Positions 30,675-42,662 of a stretch of DNA of 64,000 nucleotides are shown here, in pieces (positions within the stretch are counted from its first letter, which is position 1; the number at the start of each line of letters is the position of its first letter). The stretch is from Labyrinthula sp. Ha (lineage: Eukaryota; Sar; Bigyra; Labyrinthulida; Labyrinthulaceae): NCBI GenBank assembly GCA_015227615.1, contig JAALGZ010000030.1, positions 369,122 to 433,121 of the forward strand. Direction: 5' to 3'. Both the position numbers and the translations under genes were made by a program. Under the pieces are notes generated by a model. That model was not told the origin of the DNA, searched no databases, and was given only the letters and a program-made list of their open reading frames with translations.

Positions 30675-32567
30675 AAAGGTTAAGAGTCTAAGTGTCTCTA
30701 CTGATGCCATTCTTCTCCGTCTTCATATACCTAATACCTTTTAAACTATTGAAAAACATTTGTCTTATTACCGAATTCAAAGCCAAAACGAATAGTTACA
30801 TTGGAATCATTTTCATAGCTCAGGTTATTATCTTTTTGTTTATAGAATCACAATCTAGCCACATACCTTTATAACCTCTAAGAAGAATGATTCTAAAAGT
30901 ATCACAAATGGCAAAATACATGATTATCGACACTCTTTGCGTTTAGGTGGTATTCTCTTCGTAGTTCCGATCGTTTCGTGTGCACTTACAGATACCATTA
31001 ACTACTTTGCTTATCTTTCTCCTTATATTAGCAAGCTACAGTTTGCACAAAAAGGTAAGTTTCACGACGTTACAAAACTTTATAATAAGTTTGACACTGC
31101 GCACTTATTCAGATACAAAACAAAACTATATAATATGACAAAAGAAGAGTATGTATATTTGGCGAATTGCCGAAACTAGGCTCTCCTCGGTTACAATTTA
31201 GGGATTGGGAAGTCTCCTTACTTGTCTATCTTTGAAGAAAACAACTTGTTCAACATCTTAGATACTGTTTACAATATCCCAGGCTAATTAAAGATAAAGA
31301 AAAATATACCAGTATAGTCAAAGCATTATACGACAACTTTAAAATACCCTGCGAAACTAAAACTTTTATTACTTATAACGAAAATTCAGATAACACTCCT
31401 ATGCCTCTTAGGAAACATTCTCTTGGAGGAATTTACACCCAACACAAACAGTTTGTTATTCCTGTTTTCACAGATTGAACAATTTAAGTTAATGAAAATG
31501 AGTCACGCTACGGAAATAGAACCAGTTCTTCATAAAATTATAAGAACTATATCTACGGATATTGTTCACTACATAGACCAAGGATTAAGTTTATTTGAAA
31601 GTTACTGCAGAATAAAACAACCCTATGGAAAAGAAAAATTCTCTCGAGCAGCCTCAATAGTTTGCCTCGGACGGGACCAAACATCTCCCCTTCACCTATG
31701 ATTCATTCCTAAACCAAAGAGAATATAAAGGCTTAGAACCATTGCTCTTGACAAGATAGAAACTAGCTCTTCCACCTACACATGCTTTGTGAATATCACA
31801 TCTAGCAGTATGAGAACTACAGATGAACTTTATGCCTCCATTTCCAATACTAGAAATAAGTTGGATGATACTTTATTTCAAAAATCTGTCTCTACACTTG
31901 ATATCATAGACCCTAGTGAAGAAAGGGATGGCGAGTATCAATCAGGGAAGGTACACGATCTCAACTTAAACTCACCTCTCTCTTTGGCTCCCGTTTCGTA
32001 GTCTTCAATTTCCAATTCAAAAAATAGAATTGGCAACTTCAATATTACCCCTATTAATTTCATACATGAGAAGCGCACTCGGAACAAACACGTTCTCCGT
32101 TTGCAAGCTCAAAACTCTATGAATGACTCCATAATTCCGCCGGGAAGTTACCGAAGTATGGACACGAGACCCGATGCTCAAACATGGATTAATATATATT
32201 GAAGAGATATTGATAGTCTAGAAAAGATAGATTCCTTCAATATTGTACCAAGGCCCTCTGCTAATATCCAAGTGATTCCATTGGGTGAAATATTCAAATG
32301 AAAGAAAAACTTGGAAGTTAATTTGATTGTGTAGGCCCGAATCTGCGCAGTTTACAAGCCACAAAGAAGTGAATATAGCTCAACAGATACGAAGTATTGT
32401 GCACCAGTTGCGTCAATACAAACAACACGAATATTTATTTCAGTGGCTTTAATCTTCAACAGGTTGATGCGTCAAATGACTATTATACCTGCCTTCATAT
32501 ATGGAAGTTTAACTGAGCCTATATACTTAGAGCTACCAAGAGGACATCAAAAAAGAAAAGTAATTAA

Positions 32568-33660
32568 ATGGTATGGAAAATAGTAACAAATATCAAAGGA
32601 CTAAGACATGCTTTGAAAGTTTGGCACAAAATATTGACTGCAGCTTTAAAGAAGCTTAAAATGAAGCAGTTGTTGAATGAACATTGTCCTTTTGTCAATG
32701 AGAGAAGGATGAAGATAATAGTACTTATCTATGTTGACGATTTATTGCATGCTGGTTCAGCAGATATGGTTGATTTACTCGAGAAGTTTATGGAAACAAA
32801 ATTTCAACTCAATTTCAACTTTTTAGCTGGCAACTACGTTGGATTAAAATTTACTGCTTCTTGTAAACCATGTTTATTATCAGCTGCTCATCATGTCACT
32901 AAAGGATTTATTCGCCATAAAATTGAGGGATTAAGGAGTAAATTTACTATTCCTTATTCTAATGAACTCAACGAAGACACTTCTAAGAAGTTATTTGATG
33001 AAAAACAATATCAACAAATTGTGGGTATTATCAACTACGTGACCATGCATGGATGGCTTAGAGTAGCGTATGGAGATCACGTTTTTTCCTCACATATGTC
33101 AGCTCCAACCGCTAATACGTTGTTGGAAGCACGTAGAATTTTGAGATAATTATATGACACTAAGCATTTCGTTTTAGGATTCAGTGCTGTTAAGAAGGAA
33201 AATGACTTAATGATATTTGTGGACAGCTCGTTTGCTAATGGACCTTGGGGATTTACTGTTTAAGGTACTCTCATTTTACTGAACGACAATTTACTAGTTT
33301 CACAACTTAAACTTGAGCCAGTCGTTGTGAACAATGCTATTTAAGCAGAATATGTGGGAATTAGCATAGCTCTTCGTGTGCTTAAAGGCATATTTATTAG
33401 CATATCTAATCTTGGAATTAGTCTCAAGTCATCTGTTTATGTGGACCATCAACCTGCTATGAGGATGGTATTAATGGAATCAGTTGCCAGTCAAAATAGG
33501 TATTTCGATGCTGTATTCCAGTTTTCGAAGGAAGAAATTGAGTAAATGAAAGCTCATTCAGTTTCTGTAAAGAAAGATCAGAACCTGGTTGATGTTATGA
33601 CGAAGTTGCTTCAAAGAGACAATATTAGCTTATTTAATAATATAGTGTGCCGCTTAAAAC
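32568..33660 (+). pseudogene. Copia-5 reverse transcriptase and RNase H
   Basis: The RT frame (32568-33149) has the catalytic VLIYVDDLLHAGS, YVGLKFTAS and IVGIINYVTM, a copia connection region. It stops, then the same region continues with RNase H blocks: LMIFVDSSFANGPWGF, AEYVGISIALRVLKG, YVDHQPAMRMV, and the copia tail LVDVMTKLLQRDN. At least four stops interrupt it. Upstream, copia linker sequence (TTDELYASISNTRNKLDDT) is at 31789-32001. Confidence 0.8.
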
Positions 33661-33669
33661 TACGGAAGG

Positions 33670-33802
33670 TGTTGTATATAAGGTAGTGTTTGTGTAGATA
33701 TATGTATTTGGTTTTGTTAGTGTTTGTGAGATAGTGTTGGTATTTATGATTTAGCTCAGAATATCAGGCATGTCTAATTGTTGATTATGAGAAACAGATA
33801 CA
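33670..33802 (+). repeat. Copia-5 3' LTR
   Basis: About 133 bp from TGTTGTATATAAGG to GAAACAGATACA; see the 5' LTR for shared blocks. Confidence 0.65.
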
Positions 33803-33859
33803 AAAGTTATGAACCTCCTCTGTCGTCTGACAAAGAAAATAGGTTAAATGTTCTCTCGA

Positions 33860-34130
33860 AGCATCAACAAACATCACAACATCTAACTTTAAAGTAACCT
33901 AACGAAACTCTGGAAGACTCTTTCAACCTTTTGAATAAGTCTCAATAAGCCACATTTATCTTTTCACTCCATATTATGTGTGAGATATATGAGGTATTTT
34001 TATTCTTTATTGTTTTCTATGTATTCTATCTACTTATGCTGAAGACTCCGAATTCTATAATATACCGCTAGCTGTAAGTGGACTAATATATTTCACATAA
34101 TATAGAAGAACAGCTTAGGATAACCCGACA
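33860..34130 (-). repeat. Copia-3 3' LTR (minus strand), left edge uncertain
   Basis: On the minus strand it opens TGTCGGGTTATCCTAAGCT at 34130, directly after a strong polypurine tract. The same opening (TGTCGGCTTATCCTAAGCT) is used by the Copia-4 LTR at 41361. The inner parts of the two LTRs are not alike, so they are related families. The left edge is not fixed. Confidence 0.5.
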
Positions 34131-34153
34131 CCACCTCTCTCTTCTTCTTCTTT
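34131..34153 (-). other. Copia-3 polypurine tract
   Basis: On the minus strand AAAGAAGAAGAAGAGAGAGG leads straight into TGTCGGG, as expected for the plus-strand primer of an LTR element. Confidence 0.6.
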
Positions 34154-37100
34154 ATTTACAACTAACTTCTTTCTCAAATCCAAACAGCATTTTCTATTCA
34201 CTGGGTTCGTAATTAAGTACGCAGAACTCCTTGAACCTTCAACATATTCTATTTCGATATCACAATCTTTTATTATATTTCTTGAGAAGAAATATTTTAA
34301 TTCTATATGTCAGGTTTTATCGCTCTGCGTTTGGACTTGGAGTAACTTTATGGCGCTCATTGAATCCATGCGAACTCTTAGTTTTCTTACTTTGTTCTCT
34401 AGGAAATCCAATATTTTTAAAAACCACACCGTAGATGAGAGAGCTCTAGAAAGACCTACTACCTCAGCTTCAATATTACTTTTCACAATTATTGTTTGTT
34501 TCTTTGACTTCCAACATACTGCAGCTTTGTTTAAAAAGATGATATGACCCTCAATACTTGAACGGTTTGCTGGTAAAATTTCCAGCTGCTATCTGCATAT
34601 ACATCAATGTGTATTCTTTCCATCCTCCTCTTGAGTAAAATACCATATTTCGTCATCTGCGGAAGATATCTTGAAACCTTTTTTGCTAAAATTAGATTGT
34701 AGTACGAAGGGCTTTGAGTAAAAGTAGACAATCTGTTTGTATTGAAACTAATATCTGGTCTAAATGTTTCAGAAATATGATTTAATATGCCTACTATTTT
34801 TTTGTATAACTTTTTGTCAATGCAATTGTCTCCTTTCTCAGGAAAAACGTTAGGCTCATGTGACGTATCTCATTTCTTCGCTTTAGTAATGTCAAATAAT
34901 CTTAATGTGTTAGAAATATACTTGTACAAAGTAACAAATCTCATATCAGATTTTCCCTGTATTTCAAACCCCACAAAAGTTTGTGCAAAATCAGTGTTCT
35001 ATAAATTGTAAGTATCTCGTAATTTTCCCAAAATCTCTTTCAAATCGCAATCATTGTTTGAAACAATGAAATGTCATCATCATAAATCAAAATGAAAGTA
35101 AATTTTCCTTGTTAGACTATCTCTTGTACAAGGTATTCTCAATTATGCATATATCAAAACCTAGGGAAGATAGAGTTCTATCGATATCGGTGTACCAGGA
35201 CCTGCAAGATTCCTTCCAGCCATAAATAGCAGTTGAAAATTGCCACACGAATTCATGGGGTTTTCTCTTGAAGATTTGCGGCAGCTGAAAACACCCTTTG
35301 GTTTTCAATCTTGTATTTAAATATGCATTACTTGTGTCTACTTGGTGAATAAGATAATTTTGTTGAGTTGATGCTACTAAAAAAATCTGATGTCTCCTTT
35401 GTTTGCAACAGGTGAGTAAGTGTTTCCAACAGCTGGTATTTTTTTTCTATCAGCTGCAAAGCGGATTTTGTATGTTGTATTTTTTTTCTATGTTGTCATA
35501 TTTTTTTAGAAAAGATTTCTATGAATCTTACTATCTTCTCCCCTGTTGGTACTTGATCTTTCTTGATGAGTTTGCATTTTGCTAATTTAATGAATTTTTT
35601 GAGTTCGTTTGAGTAAACTATTCTCCATTCAGATGCGTCTAGCATTTATATTGCTTTGAAGTAAGACTTGGGTACCCATTTTTTCTATAAGATGGATTGA
35701 ATGGTAAACATGATGAAAAGGTACTTGTAAACAATCCTGGTATTCACATAGTATGTAGCTTCCCGTTTTCTTTTTGTTGGTTCGTATTACTGCGTTTCTG
35801 ACTGGGTTTCTTCTTACCCAATGATCTGCTACTTCTGTTTCAGTTTCGTTCTGAGTTGTGAAAATTCATCTTCAATGGTTTGTTTCTTTTTGATAATGTT
35901 GTTGGATTCTTGTTTGTTCTTTGCTCTTTCTTTTAATGAGATTCTGCTGTTTTCGTTACTGAAATTTCCCGAAAACACGCTTTTTTTATTAATTTTGTCT
36001 AAAATTATTCCTTGGGTTGAGATGTTTGAGTGACCTAAGTAAATTCCAGGGCGGTTTTTAAGAGAATTTTGTTAATTACGTTGTCTTTTCTGTATATGAA
36101 TTTCTGCCCAAAAATGAATCTGAAATTGATCTTTGGTTTCTTCCAATAAAAGAGTTCGTAGGGAGATTTGTCTAAGTTCTTAGGGATGATTCGATTTAAC
36201 ATGTCAACGGCGAATGTAGCTGCGTAGTTCCAGTGGAGAAGTGAAAGTTTGGTTTGTGCTAGCAAGATTTTAATCTTTTGGATTACAATTCCATTACTTC
36301 TTTCTGCCACTCCACTTTGCTGTGGAGTGCACTTTGCAGAGAAGAATATTTTGATTCCTTTTTCGTTGCAAAATTTTTTAATGTCTCGTTTTTAAATTCT
36401 TTTGGCTGGTTCATGAAAAGTTTTATCAGGTATCGTTCTTGTTCGTTTTTGATCGTTTTTAGGGCATTAATGATGTGGTTAGTTGCTTCTTATGCTTTGT
36501 TAAAGGTTTTGATGAATATGTAGCGCGAGTAGTGACCTGTCATTCTTACAAAACCTGTTATTCCATCTTTTGATTTTGTTGGATTTTTTGCAGTGTCCAT
36601 GTAAATTCTTTCCAGTGGTCGTTCTGATCTGTTTTCTCTAACCTTCTTGTTCGGATTTTATGAATCTTTTGTGATGGCACATGTCCTGCATGGTAGGTGT
36701 GTTGACCGTTTTTTTGATGTTGTACTAATCAAGAGTTTTTGTAAGTGATTCTTCATTTGGATGTAAGAAAAATTTATGCCAGTTGAAATCATCTTCAACT
36801 TGCAACAAACAGATTTCAAAAACTTTTTCAACAAGGTTGTTCTTTATTAGTTTTACGTTGGTACTTATTTTTCTGAAGCTTAATCTTAGATTGTTGGAAT
36901 CCATGTTAACCGAAATCCCATCATGTCGTAGCGATCCTGTGGAGATTAAAAGAATTGTGTCAATGGCTTCCAAGATTTAAACTCTCGTAAGCTAGAGAAG
37001 TTGAACATTTACTTTTAGAATTAGTTCACGCTTTTCTTTTATTTCGATTATTTTTCCAATTCCTTTTACATTTTGTGGTTCGATGTTCGTGATTTTCTTC

Positions 37101-37310
37101 ATTAGTTTCTTGTACTTCGATGAGATGTAATATTTGCTAGCACCACTGTCAAAAATCGTAACAATTTTTTTTCGTTAGTTTTTAAGATTTTTTATTTTTT
37201 GTTTTGTTTTTCCGTTTTTTCATTTTTGTTTTGTTTTTCTGTTAAATCTACATGACATGCCATGAATGCGTTTATTCTGTTTAAGATTTCGCTTTTATCT
37301 GTTGCGCCTG
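34154..37310 (-). mobile_element. decayed copia element Copia-3 (5' truncated)
   Basis: Read on the minus strand in order: end of gag, protease (IFDSGASKYYISSKY at about 37160-37115), GAG-pre-integrase (WHKFFLHPNEESLTKTLD, 36973-36725), integrase (MAERSNGIVIQKIKILLAQ at 36310-36035, the E of AERSNG being the third catalytic residue), RT (STAIYGWKESCRSWYTDID, 35308-35117) and RNase H (IDVYADSSWKF, 34731-34531). All parts carry stops. The gag start and 5' LTR are missing; the element begins abruptly at about 37310 next to Copia-4. Confidence 0.7.
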
Positions 37311-37759
37311 AAGTTTGGGAGTAACCATCCAACTATAGATTGGAACTTCTTTTTAAATTCCAGTGCTTTACTATTTTCCAGTTGATCAACATGTACGTTT
37401 ACTACATATGGAATAACGTTTCGTTTATCTTCTTTTATTTCGAATGTATCTGCTAGTCTTATAATATAGCTTTCTGCTGTCAAATATATATTTGTTTCAC
37501 TTTCTGTTATTTCAAAACCAACATAGTTATTGATTTGTAACGTATTTTTTACATCGTAAACTGTTTTTAGCTCTTCAAGTATCCAGTTCAACTGTTTTTG
37601 ATCGTTCGACGCAAATAACATATCATCTATGTATAATAAAACTATAATGTTTCTTTGACGACGAGAGAAAATTGTGCTCTCGTTGACATTTACTTCGAAA
37701 TTCAGTTTCTTTAACGTACTTGTTATTTCCTTGTGCCAGTAAAGCAGGGACTCTTTCAA
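37295..37759 (-). pseudogene. Copia-4 reverse transcriptase fragment
   Basis: A minus-strand frame with YWHKEITSTLKKLNFEV, the catalytic IIVLLYIDDMLFAS and NNYVGFEITES. It breaks off right after FQSIVGW, where the next sequence belongs to the gag end of Copia-3. The RT N-terminal part upstream (37760-38130) is out of frame. Confidence 0.75.
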
Positions 37760-38129
37760 TCCGTATACGGCTCTTGAGGACTTCCAAACGTGTTCAGAAT
37801 ATATATATTCTGAAGTTTCTGAGGTAATATATAATAGTAAACTTTGTCTAATGTTGCGTTAAGAAATGTGTTTTCGATATCAACTTGCATCCACTTCATA
37901 TTATTACATGCCACTATAAAAATAAAGATTCGGATTTATTCCAGTTTTGCCGTTGGAGAATAATATTTTAAAAATTCATCTTGCATATCTCCACGGGCTA
38001 CAAAACGACATTTATATATTTGTTCTTTTTATATATTATCAGTTTTCTTTGTATATAATTCCATTATGGGTATTACTGTTTTAGTGTCAATGTTTACTTT
38101 TTTGACCAGTTCTATTTTTCCAATTTTTA

Positions 38130-38930
38130 CTAGTTTGTCCAATTCTTTGTTATATGCCTTGTACCATTTTCAGCTTCTGGTTTGTTTTTTATTTGGAAGT
38201 AGGATTTAGGCATTGAGTTTTCTTTTACTACTAACACTGAAGCATATTCTACTAAATTAGGTTGTTGAAATAGGAAAGTCACATCTTCAAATGGGAATTT
38301 AGTATCATTAGCCACAACATCTGCATATGTAAGTCTATCAGGAGTTTTAACTTGTCTTCTGGATCTTCTAAGGAAAGCTTCTTCTGGTAGAAGTGTTTCG
38401 GATTCCGTTGAATTCATCGTTTCCAACTCGTTTTGTTTTTCTTCTTCAGTGGTATTATTTTTATCTTCACTTACTTCATTTAGTTCTGGTTCTGGACAAT
38501 ATGGAATAATGTTTACTTTATTTCTTTCTTGTTCATTCTTATCTTGACCTTCAAGTGCTTGAGTTCTTTTGGATATTTTAAAGTTTCTAGTTTTAACCAA
38601 GTTCATTTTTTTCTTATCAACTATCAATCCTTCTCCCGTTAAATAATTATAACCCATAAAGTAGCCTTCTGATCCTTTAGGTTCCACTTTATTTTTAACC
38701 TCTGTTAAATATACAGTAAACGCTCCAAACATATGTAGTTTATTTAACTTTGGTTTTCTTTTAAATATGCTTTCAAAATCAGTTGTAGATCTTGTACCCT
38801 CTGTCACTCTGTTTGATACATATATTGGATAGTAAGTTGTGAAATCCCAGTATAATTGTCCGTCTAACATAGTCCAGTTAATCATCAGTCTTATTCTATT
38901 CAACACAAACTGATTACTCCTTTCCGCCAT
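38130..38930 (-). pseudogene. Copia-4 integrase C-terminus and linker
   Basis: Opens MAERSNQFVLNRIRLMINWT (third catalytic Glu in AERSN), then FKRKPKLNKLHMFGAFTVYL and EGYFMGYNYLTGEG, the usual end of a copia integrase. A low-complexity acidic linker (ELNEVSEDKNNTTEEEK) and the RT entrance (YFQIKNKPEA) follow. The integrase core upstream (38930-39211) is damaged; a stop lies just before 39212. Confidence 0.8.
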
Positions 38931-39211
38931 CCCATTGTGTTCTGGGACACTTGCTGCTGGGACTGTGAATTCTATTCCGTTATTCTCGCAGTATTTAATT
39001 GTTTTGTGATTGAATAGTTCTCTTCCTTGGTCACTGTCTATATGTTTTATCGTTATCTGTGGTTTTGTTTCAAATCATTTCAAGAACTTAATAATTTCAA
39101 CTGCTAACTCCGACTTTTTTCTGTAGCAATAAGTGAACCGATATTTGGTATTGCATCTGTAATTAATACAAACCCCTTATTTCCAGCCCGACTTGTGGTT
39201 AAAACATCAAC

Positions 39212-40276
39212 TTAATCAACCACAAAGAACTCACCGGGTTCCGCTATAAATCCTGCTTTCTCTTTTTTAGAAATAGCTGCACGTTTCATGCTGTTAACTT
39301 CAAAAATTATACATGTAAATTCTTTTAATTTTTTAGGAGATAGTTCTATATCATAATATTTTAAGGTTTGTTGAAATGATTCTAGACCCTGATGTCCGAA
39401 TATATTGTGTAAATACTCCATTTTGAACATCTTCCCATTTATGAAAGATATCACTGGTTGGCAATTATTAGTTTCTTGTCGTTTTAGATCGTAATTGTCA
39501 TCTGCTTTTCCTTCTTTGGGTTTAAATTTTAATAGAAATAAATTATTTTGATTCTTTTCTGCTTTATGTAGTAATGACTCATCTTTTGAAATAGAAATAG
39601 AATTTTCTTTTGCAGTTAAACATAAGCCTTTGCTCATTAGAATTGTCATTAAGACTAAGAAAATATCTATCTCATTAAAAGTTGCAACATCTTCTAGTAT
39701 TATTCTTTGATTATTGTCAAGTACCGCATCAAAGGTTCCTTTTTGCGTGCTTTGATAGGATTTTCCTCCGGCTGCATTTACAATTTTTGGTGAATTCATT
39801 TTTTCTATATCCCTCATATGGCAAATATATTGTTTACCACAAATATGGCAACTAGCTCCAGAATCCAATATCAATGTATTTTTGTGGTGAATCTTGTCTT
39901 CAATTTTTAATATCATATTTAAAGGTTCATTTAGCCTGGCTATCCCAATGAATGTGTTGACAAAACTCTCTGTATTCCTTTTTTCTGAATTATTTGTCGT
40001 ATCATATTTGGTCTTATTTCCTTTGCATGTATACGTTGAATGTCCAGTAACTTTGCAAATGGTGCAATACCAGTCATTTATGGATTCATATTTACGATGA
40101 CCTTTCTTATAACATTTGTAACAAACTATTGACAAAGCTTTTCCACTGCTATTCATTTTCTTTACATACTCCTCCTGAGCTTTCTCCGCCAATAGATGTA
40201 ATTTTCCATATACCTCGTTATATTTAGGTTTTTTATCTGGTTGAAACCGTGCTGTAATTTCTAGTTCTTTTTTCAA
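39212..40276 (-). pseudogene. Copia-4 gag C-terminus, protease and GAG-pre-integrase
   Basis: A 354-aa frame with Cys/His motifs CYKCYKKGHRKY and CTICKVTGHSTYTC (the first has Tyr where the final Cys is expected), the protease site LILDSGASCHICGKQ, and the pre-integrase block LHNIFGHQGLESFQQTLKYY. It ends FFVVD at the first catalytic Asp region of the integrase. The start falls inside gag, just after the low-complexity insertion. Confidence 0.8.
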
Positions 40277-40279
40277 TAG

Positions 40280-40545
40280 TAGGACATGTTGTGTATTTAA
40301 GAAGAAGTTATTGAGAAGGGTATTTAAAAAGAAGGGTATTCAAAAAGCGTGTTGAGAAGGGTATTTAAAAAGAAGGTTATCCAAAAAGTGAGTTGAGAAA
40401 GGTATTTAAGAAGTGTGCAAAGATACCAAGGATTTGTGTAAAAGGGTGAAAAAGTAAAAAGCAAAAAACAAAAAAGGAAAAGAAAAAGTAAAAGGAAAAA
40501 CAAAAAAGAGAAAAAGTAAAAAGCGTTTAGTATAGGAAAAATACT
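40280..40545. repeat. minisatellite and A/G-rich run inside Copia-4 gag
   Basis: Two full and one partial unit of about 43 bp, each built of GTTGAGAAGGGTATTT, AAAAAGAAGG and TATTCAAAAAG, are followed by a simple AAAAAG/AAAGTAAAAAG run. It separates two halves of the same gag gene, so it arose after the element inserted or was part of a defective parent. Confidence 0.65.
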
Positions 40546-40549
40546 TATT

Positions 40550-41086
40550 TTAAAAGTATTTGAAGTAATTTATAAGTTGAATACATAACAGGACATCCAT
40601 TGTAGGTGGAGATAGAAGAAACAGCTTATGAATCACTTTCTGCTCATCTAACTGACCACCCAACATTCTGAAGTTTTTAAACGACGTATTAAAATTCTTC
40701 AGTCGTTCCAGAAAATATCTCCCTTCAGGTGTATTCAATTGGTCTTCTAAAAGTAACAGATGCTCATTTTTATTCCCAATACAGTATTGTTCAATTATCT
40801 CTATTGCTTCATGAGGTTGTTTAATACCATGGATTAAATAATGAAGTGACATATCAAGATGTTTCCTAATGATTGTTAACACTTTTGCCTTGGATGCTCT
40901 TATTGTTGTTTTATTATTACCTTCTTCTGACAGACTGGAGTCATTCTCTTCTATCAAATTCTCTTTTGAAGTTAATACAAAATCCAACCCTTTTGATTCA
41001 ATTAAAATGATGATATATTCTTTCCATTCCATAAAATTCTTTTTTCCTATTAACATAATTCCTGGCGTTTCTTTTTCTTGTTCCAT
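40550..41086 (-). pseudogene. Copia-4 gag N-terminal part
   Basis: A 178-aa frame from MEQEKETPGIMLIGKKNFMEW, with IILIESKGLDFVL, LHYLIHGIKQPHEAIEII and GRYFLERLKNFNTSFKNF. These match the copia gag arrangement. It ends where the low-complexity insertion begins, and the coding continues at 40276. The ATG lies about 10-20 bp inside the LTR edge. Confidence 0.75.
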
Positions 41087-41094
41087 TGTAGGAC

Positions 41095-41361
41095 AGTTGT
41101 TATTTCTTATTTACTTGTACTTTAACTTATATGTGCGGTTTTCGGCTGTTAACCTTGTCAGAAGTTGTTTTATATTTTAAAACTTTTATTAGTTAAAGTC
41201 TGCCTTGGTATCCTCACTTCCTTATAAGTACTACTTGTGCTAAGTTTGAATACCCTGACTACCAAACTACCATACTAAATAAGCACTTCACAGCCTACTA
41301 CGCAAACAACTTGTATTCATAGTCACTAACAACTAACAGAAGAGCTTAGGATAAGCCGACA
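41095..41361 (-). repeat. Copia-4 5' LTR (minus strand), inner edge uncertain
   Basis: On the minus strand begins TGTCGGCTTATCCTAAGCT at 41361 and ends close to the gag ATG. No intact partner remains in the window. Confidence 0.5.
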
Positions 41362-41684
41362 TTATGATTTCTTTTTCCTTTCTAGGGCTTTAATTTTCCA
41401 ATTATAGAATATTCTCCTGTCAGTGAAAACCTAATTCTTAAAAAATGTGGAAGTACCCCCGCCATCTAATTTCTAATGAATATGAATTGGGCCAGTTTAT
41501 TTACACAATTTGACTTCCTTCTTCCCAGTAAGTCAGTAGCGTATTTATAATCTAATCGGTGTCCTTATTTTGTCAATAAATGCCCACAGAAACTCACCCT
41601 TTCACCTAAGAATTTACATTTCGCTATATATAGAAGGAATATATTATTCACGACTCTCCGCAAAAGCCTTCGGGTTACCTTACA

Positions 41685-42130
41685 TTATTCGTCAAAGCTT
41701 CTCCATAATAAAACTGTGTCATTTATCCACTGTAAGACGTTCTTCTCAAATAATCCTTTAGGTAAAAGAACGTCTATAATAATCCATTCAGAAAATAGGC
41801 TTGGAGTATTGAACCAACCCCAGGGAGCTCCCTTGAAGCTATTACAAAATCCCCAAGGTGTGCAAAATGTAAAAAATCTCTGGCCCTTATCTTCAGTGGG
41901 AAGACAATCAAACCCAGTTAATAGCTCATATTGTCTGAATAACTCCATACCCCTAATCTTGACCAGTTGATTCTCGATGTTAGGAAGTGCTGAATACATC
42001 TTACGTGTATAATGATTAAGTGGTAGAAAATCCACCAAGAATCTATATCGTTTTGGACCCGTTTTGGTAGTTTCAAAGATTGCATTCGGATAGTAGGATT
42101 CTTGTTTGGTTTAATTGTTTTCATCTTCAA
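41685..42130 (-). pseudogene. gypsy-type reverse transcriptase remnant (Gypsy-3)
   Basis: The 117-aa minus-strand frame has VDFLPLNHYTRKMYSAL, TGFDCLPTEDKGQRFFTF, GAPWGWFNTPSLFSEW and VLQWINDTVLLW, which line up with the gypsy RT palm; the catalytic pair is W-I-N-D instead of W-I-D-D, so one Asp is lost. A second phase at 41918-42130 carries the upstream part. It is a fragment with no gag or integrase nearby. Confidence 0.65.
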
Positions 42131-42662
42131 GATCTGTTTGATTATCTAGCCCAGAAACTCATCTCTCTGTGGCCCCATTGGCCTGGATTTGCAGACTCCT
42201 AACTCCTCCTCTGAGTGTACGATATACTTTATGGGTTTAAGTTTTTAGATTTGGGTCGGGCTTGAATCATCTCCAAAGCCTCCAGCATGTTGTAATAAAA
42301 TCTTCCTAAGTTTTTCCAAATCCCTTACCCCACAATATTTAAGATTATTACTTCAAACCATCATATTCAACAAATTGAATAGTTATTGAATACAGGAAGA
42401 AACTATTTCTCTCTTTACGCACGGAGCAACACACTGTACTTTCTAAGGTAGGTTTCAACTTCAATGTCCTAGGATTTATAGTTAGAGCTGCTGGACAACT
42501 TAATATCTGCATATATAATTCATATTAATAGGTTAAAAATTAGCTGAGGAAAAATTGCAAAACTTTAACATTCTATTAACTTGTAAAAAGTGGAGAAGTG
42601 AATTTAAAATTATATTTTTCAGTTACATATTTCTATATTTAATACTACTTTCAGAGCCTTGT

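Larger units (their letters stand above)
30544..33802 (+). mobile_element. old Ty1/copia element Copia-5
   Basis: Diverged LTRs at 30544-30674 and 33670-33802 (both open with TGTTG and share AGTGTTTG, GTAGATATAT, GGTATT, CAGGCAT and GAAACAGA-ACAAAAG) flank a decayed copia body with many stops. gag-like sequence lies at about 31420-31700 (IEPVLHKIIRTISTDIVHYI), an RT frame at 32568-33149 and RNase H at 33200-33640. LTR identity is roughly 75%, so it is much older than Copia-1. No target duplication was seen. Confidence 0.75.
37311..41361 (-). mobile_element. copia element Copia-4 (3' truncated)
   Basis: Minus strand, from the 5' LTR (about 41095-41361) through gag (41086-40550), a low-complexity insertion (40280-40545), gag end with protease (40276 onward), integrase end (38930-38130) and RT up to 37311. 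RNase H and the 3' LTR are missing, replaced by the 5'-truncated Copia-3. Confidence 0.75.

Noticed and set aside
40280-40380. CRISPR-like array
   Set aside because: The units are adjacent with no unique spacers, in a eukaryotic transposon; it is a minisatellite.
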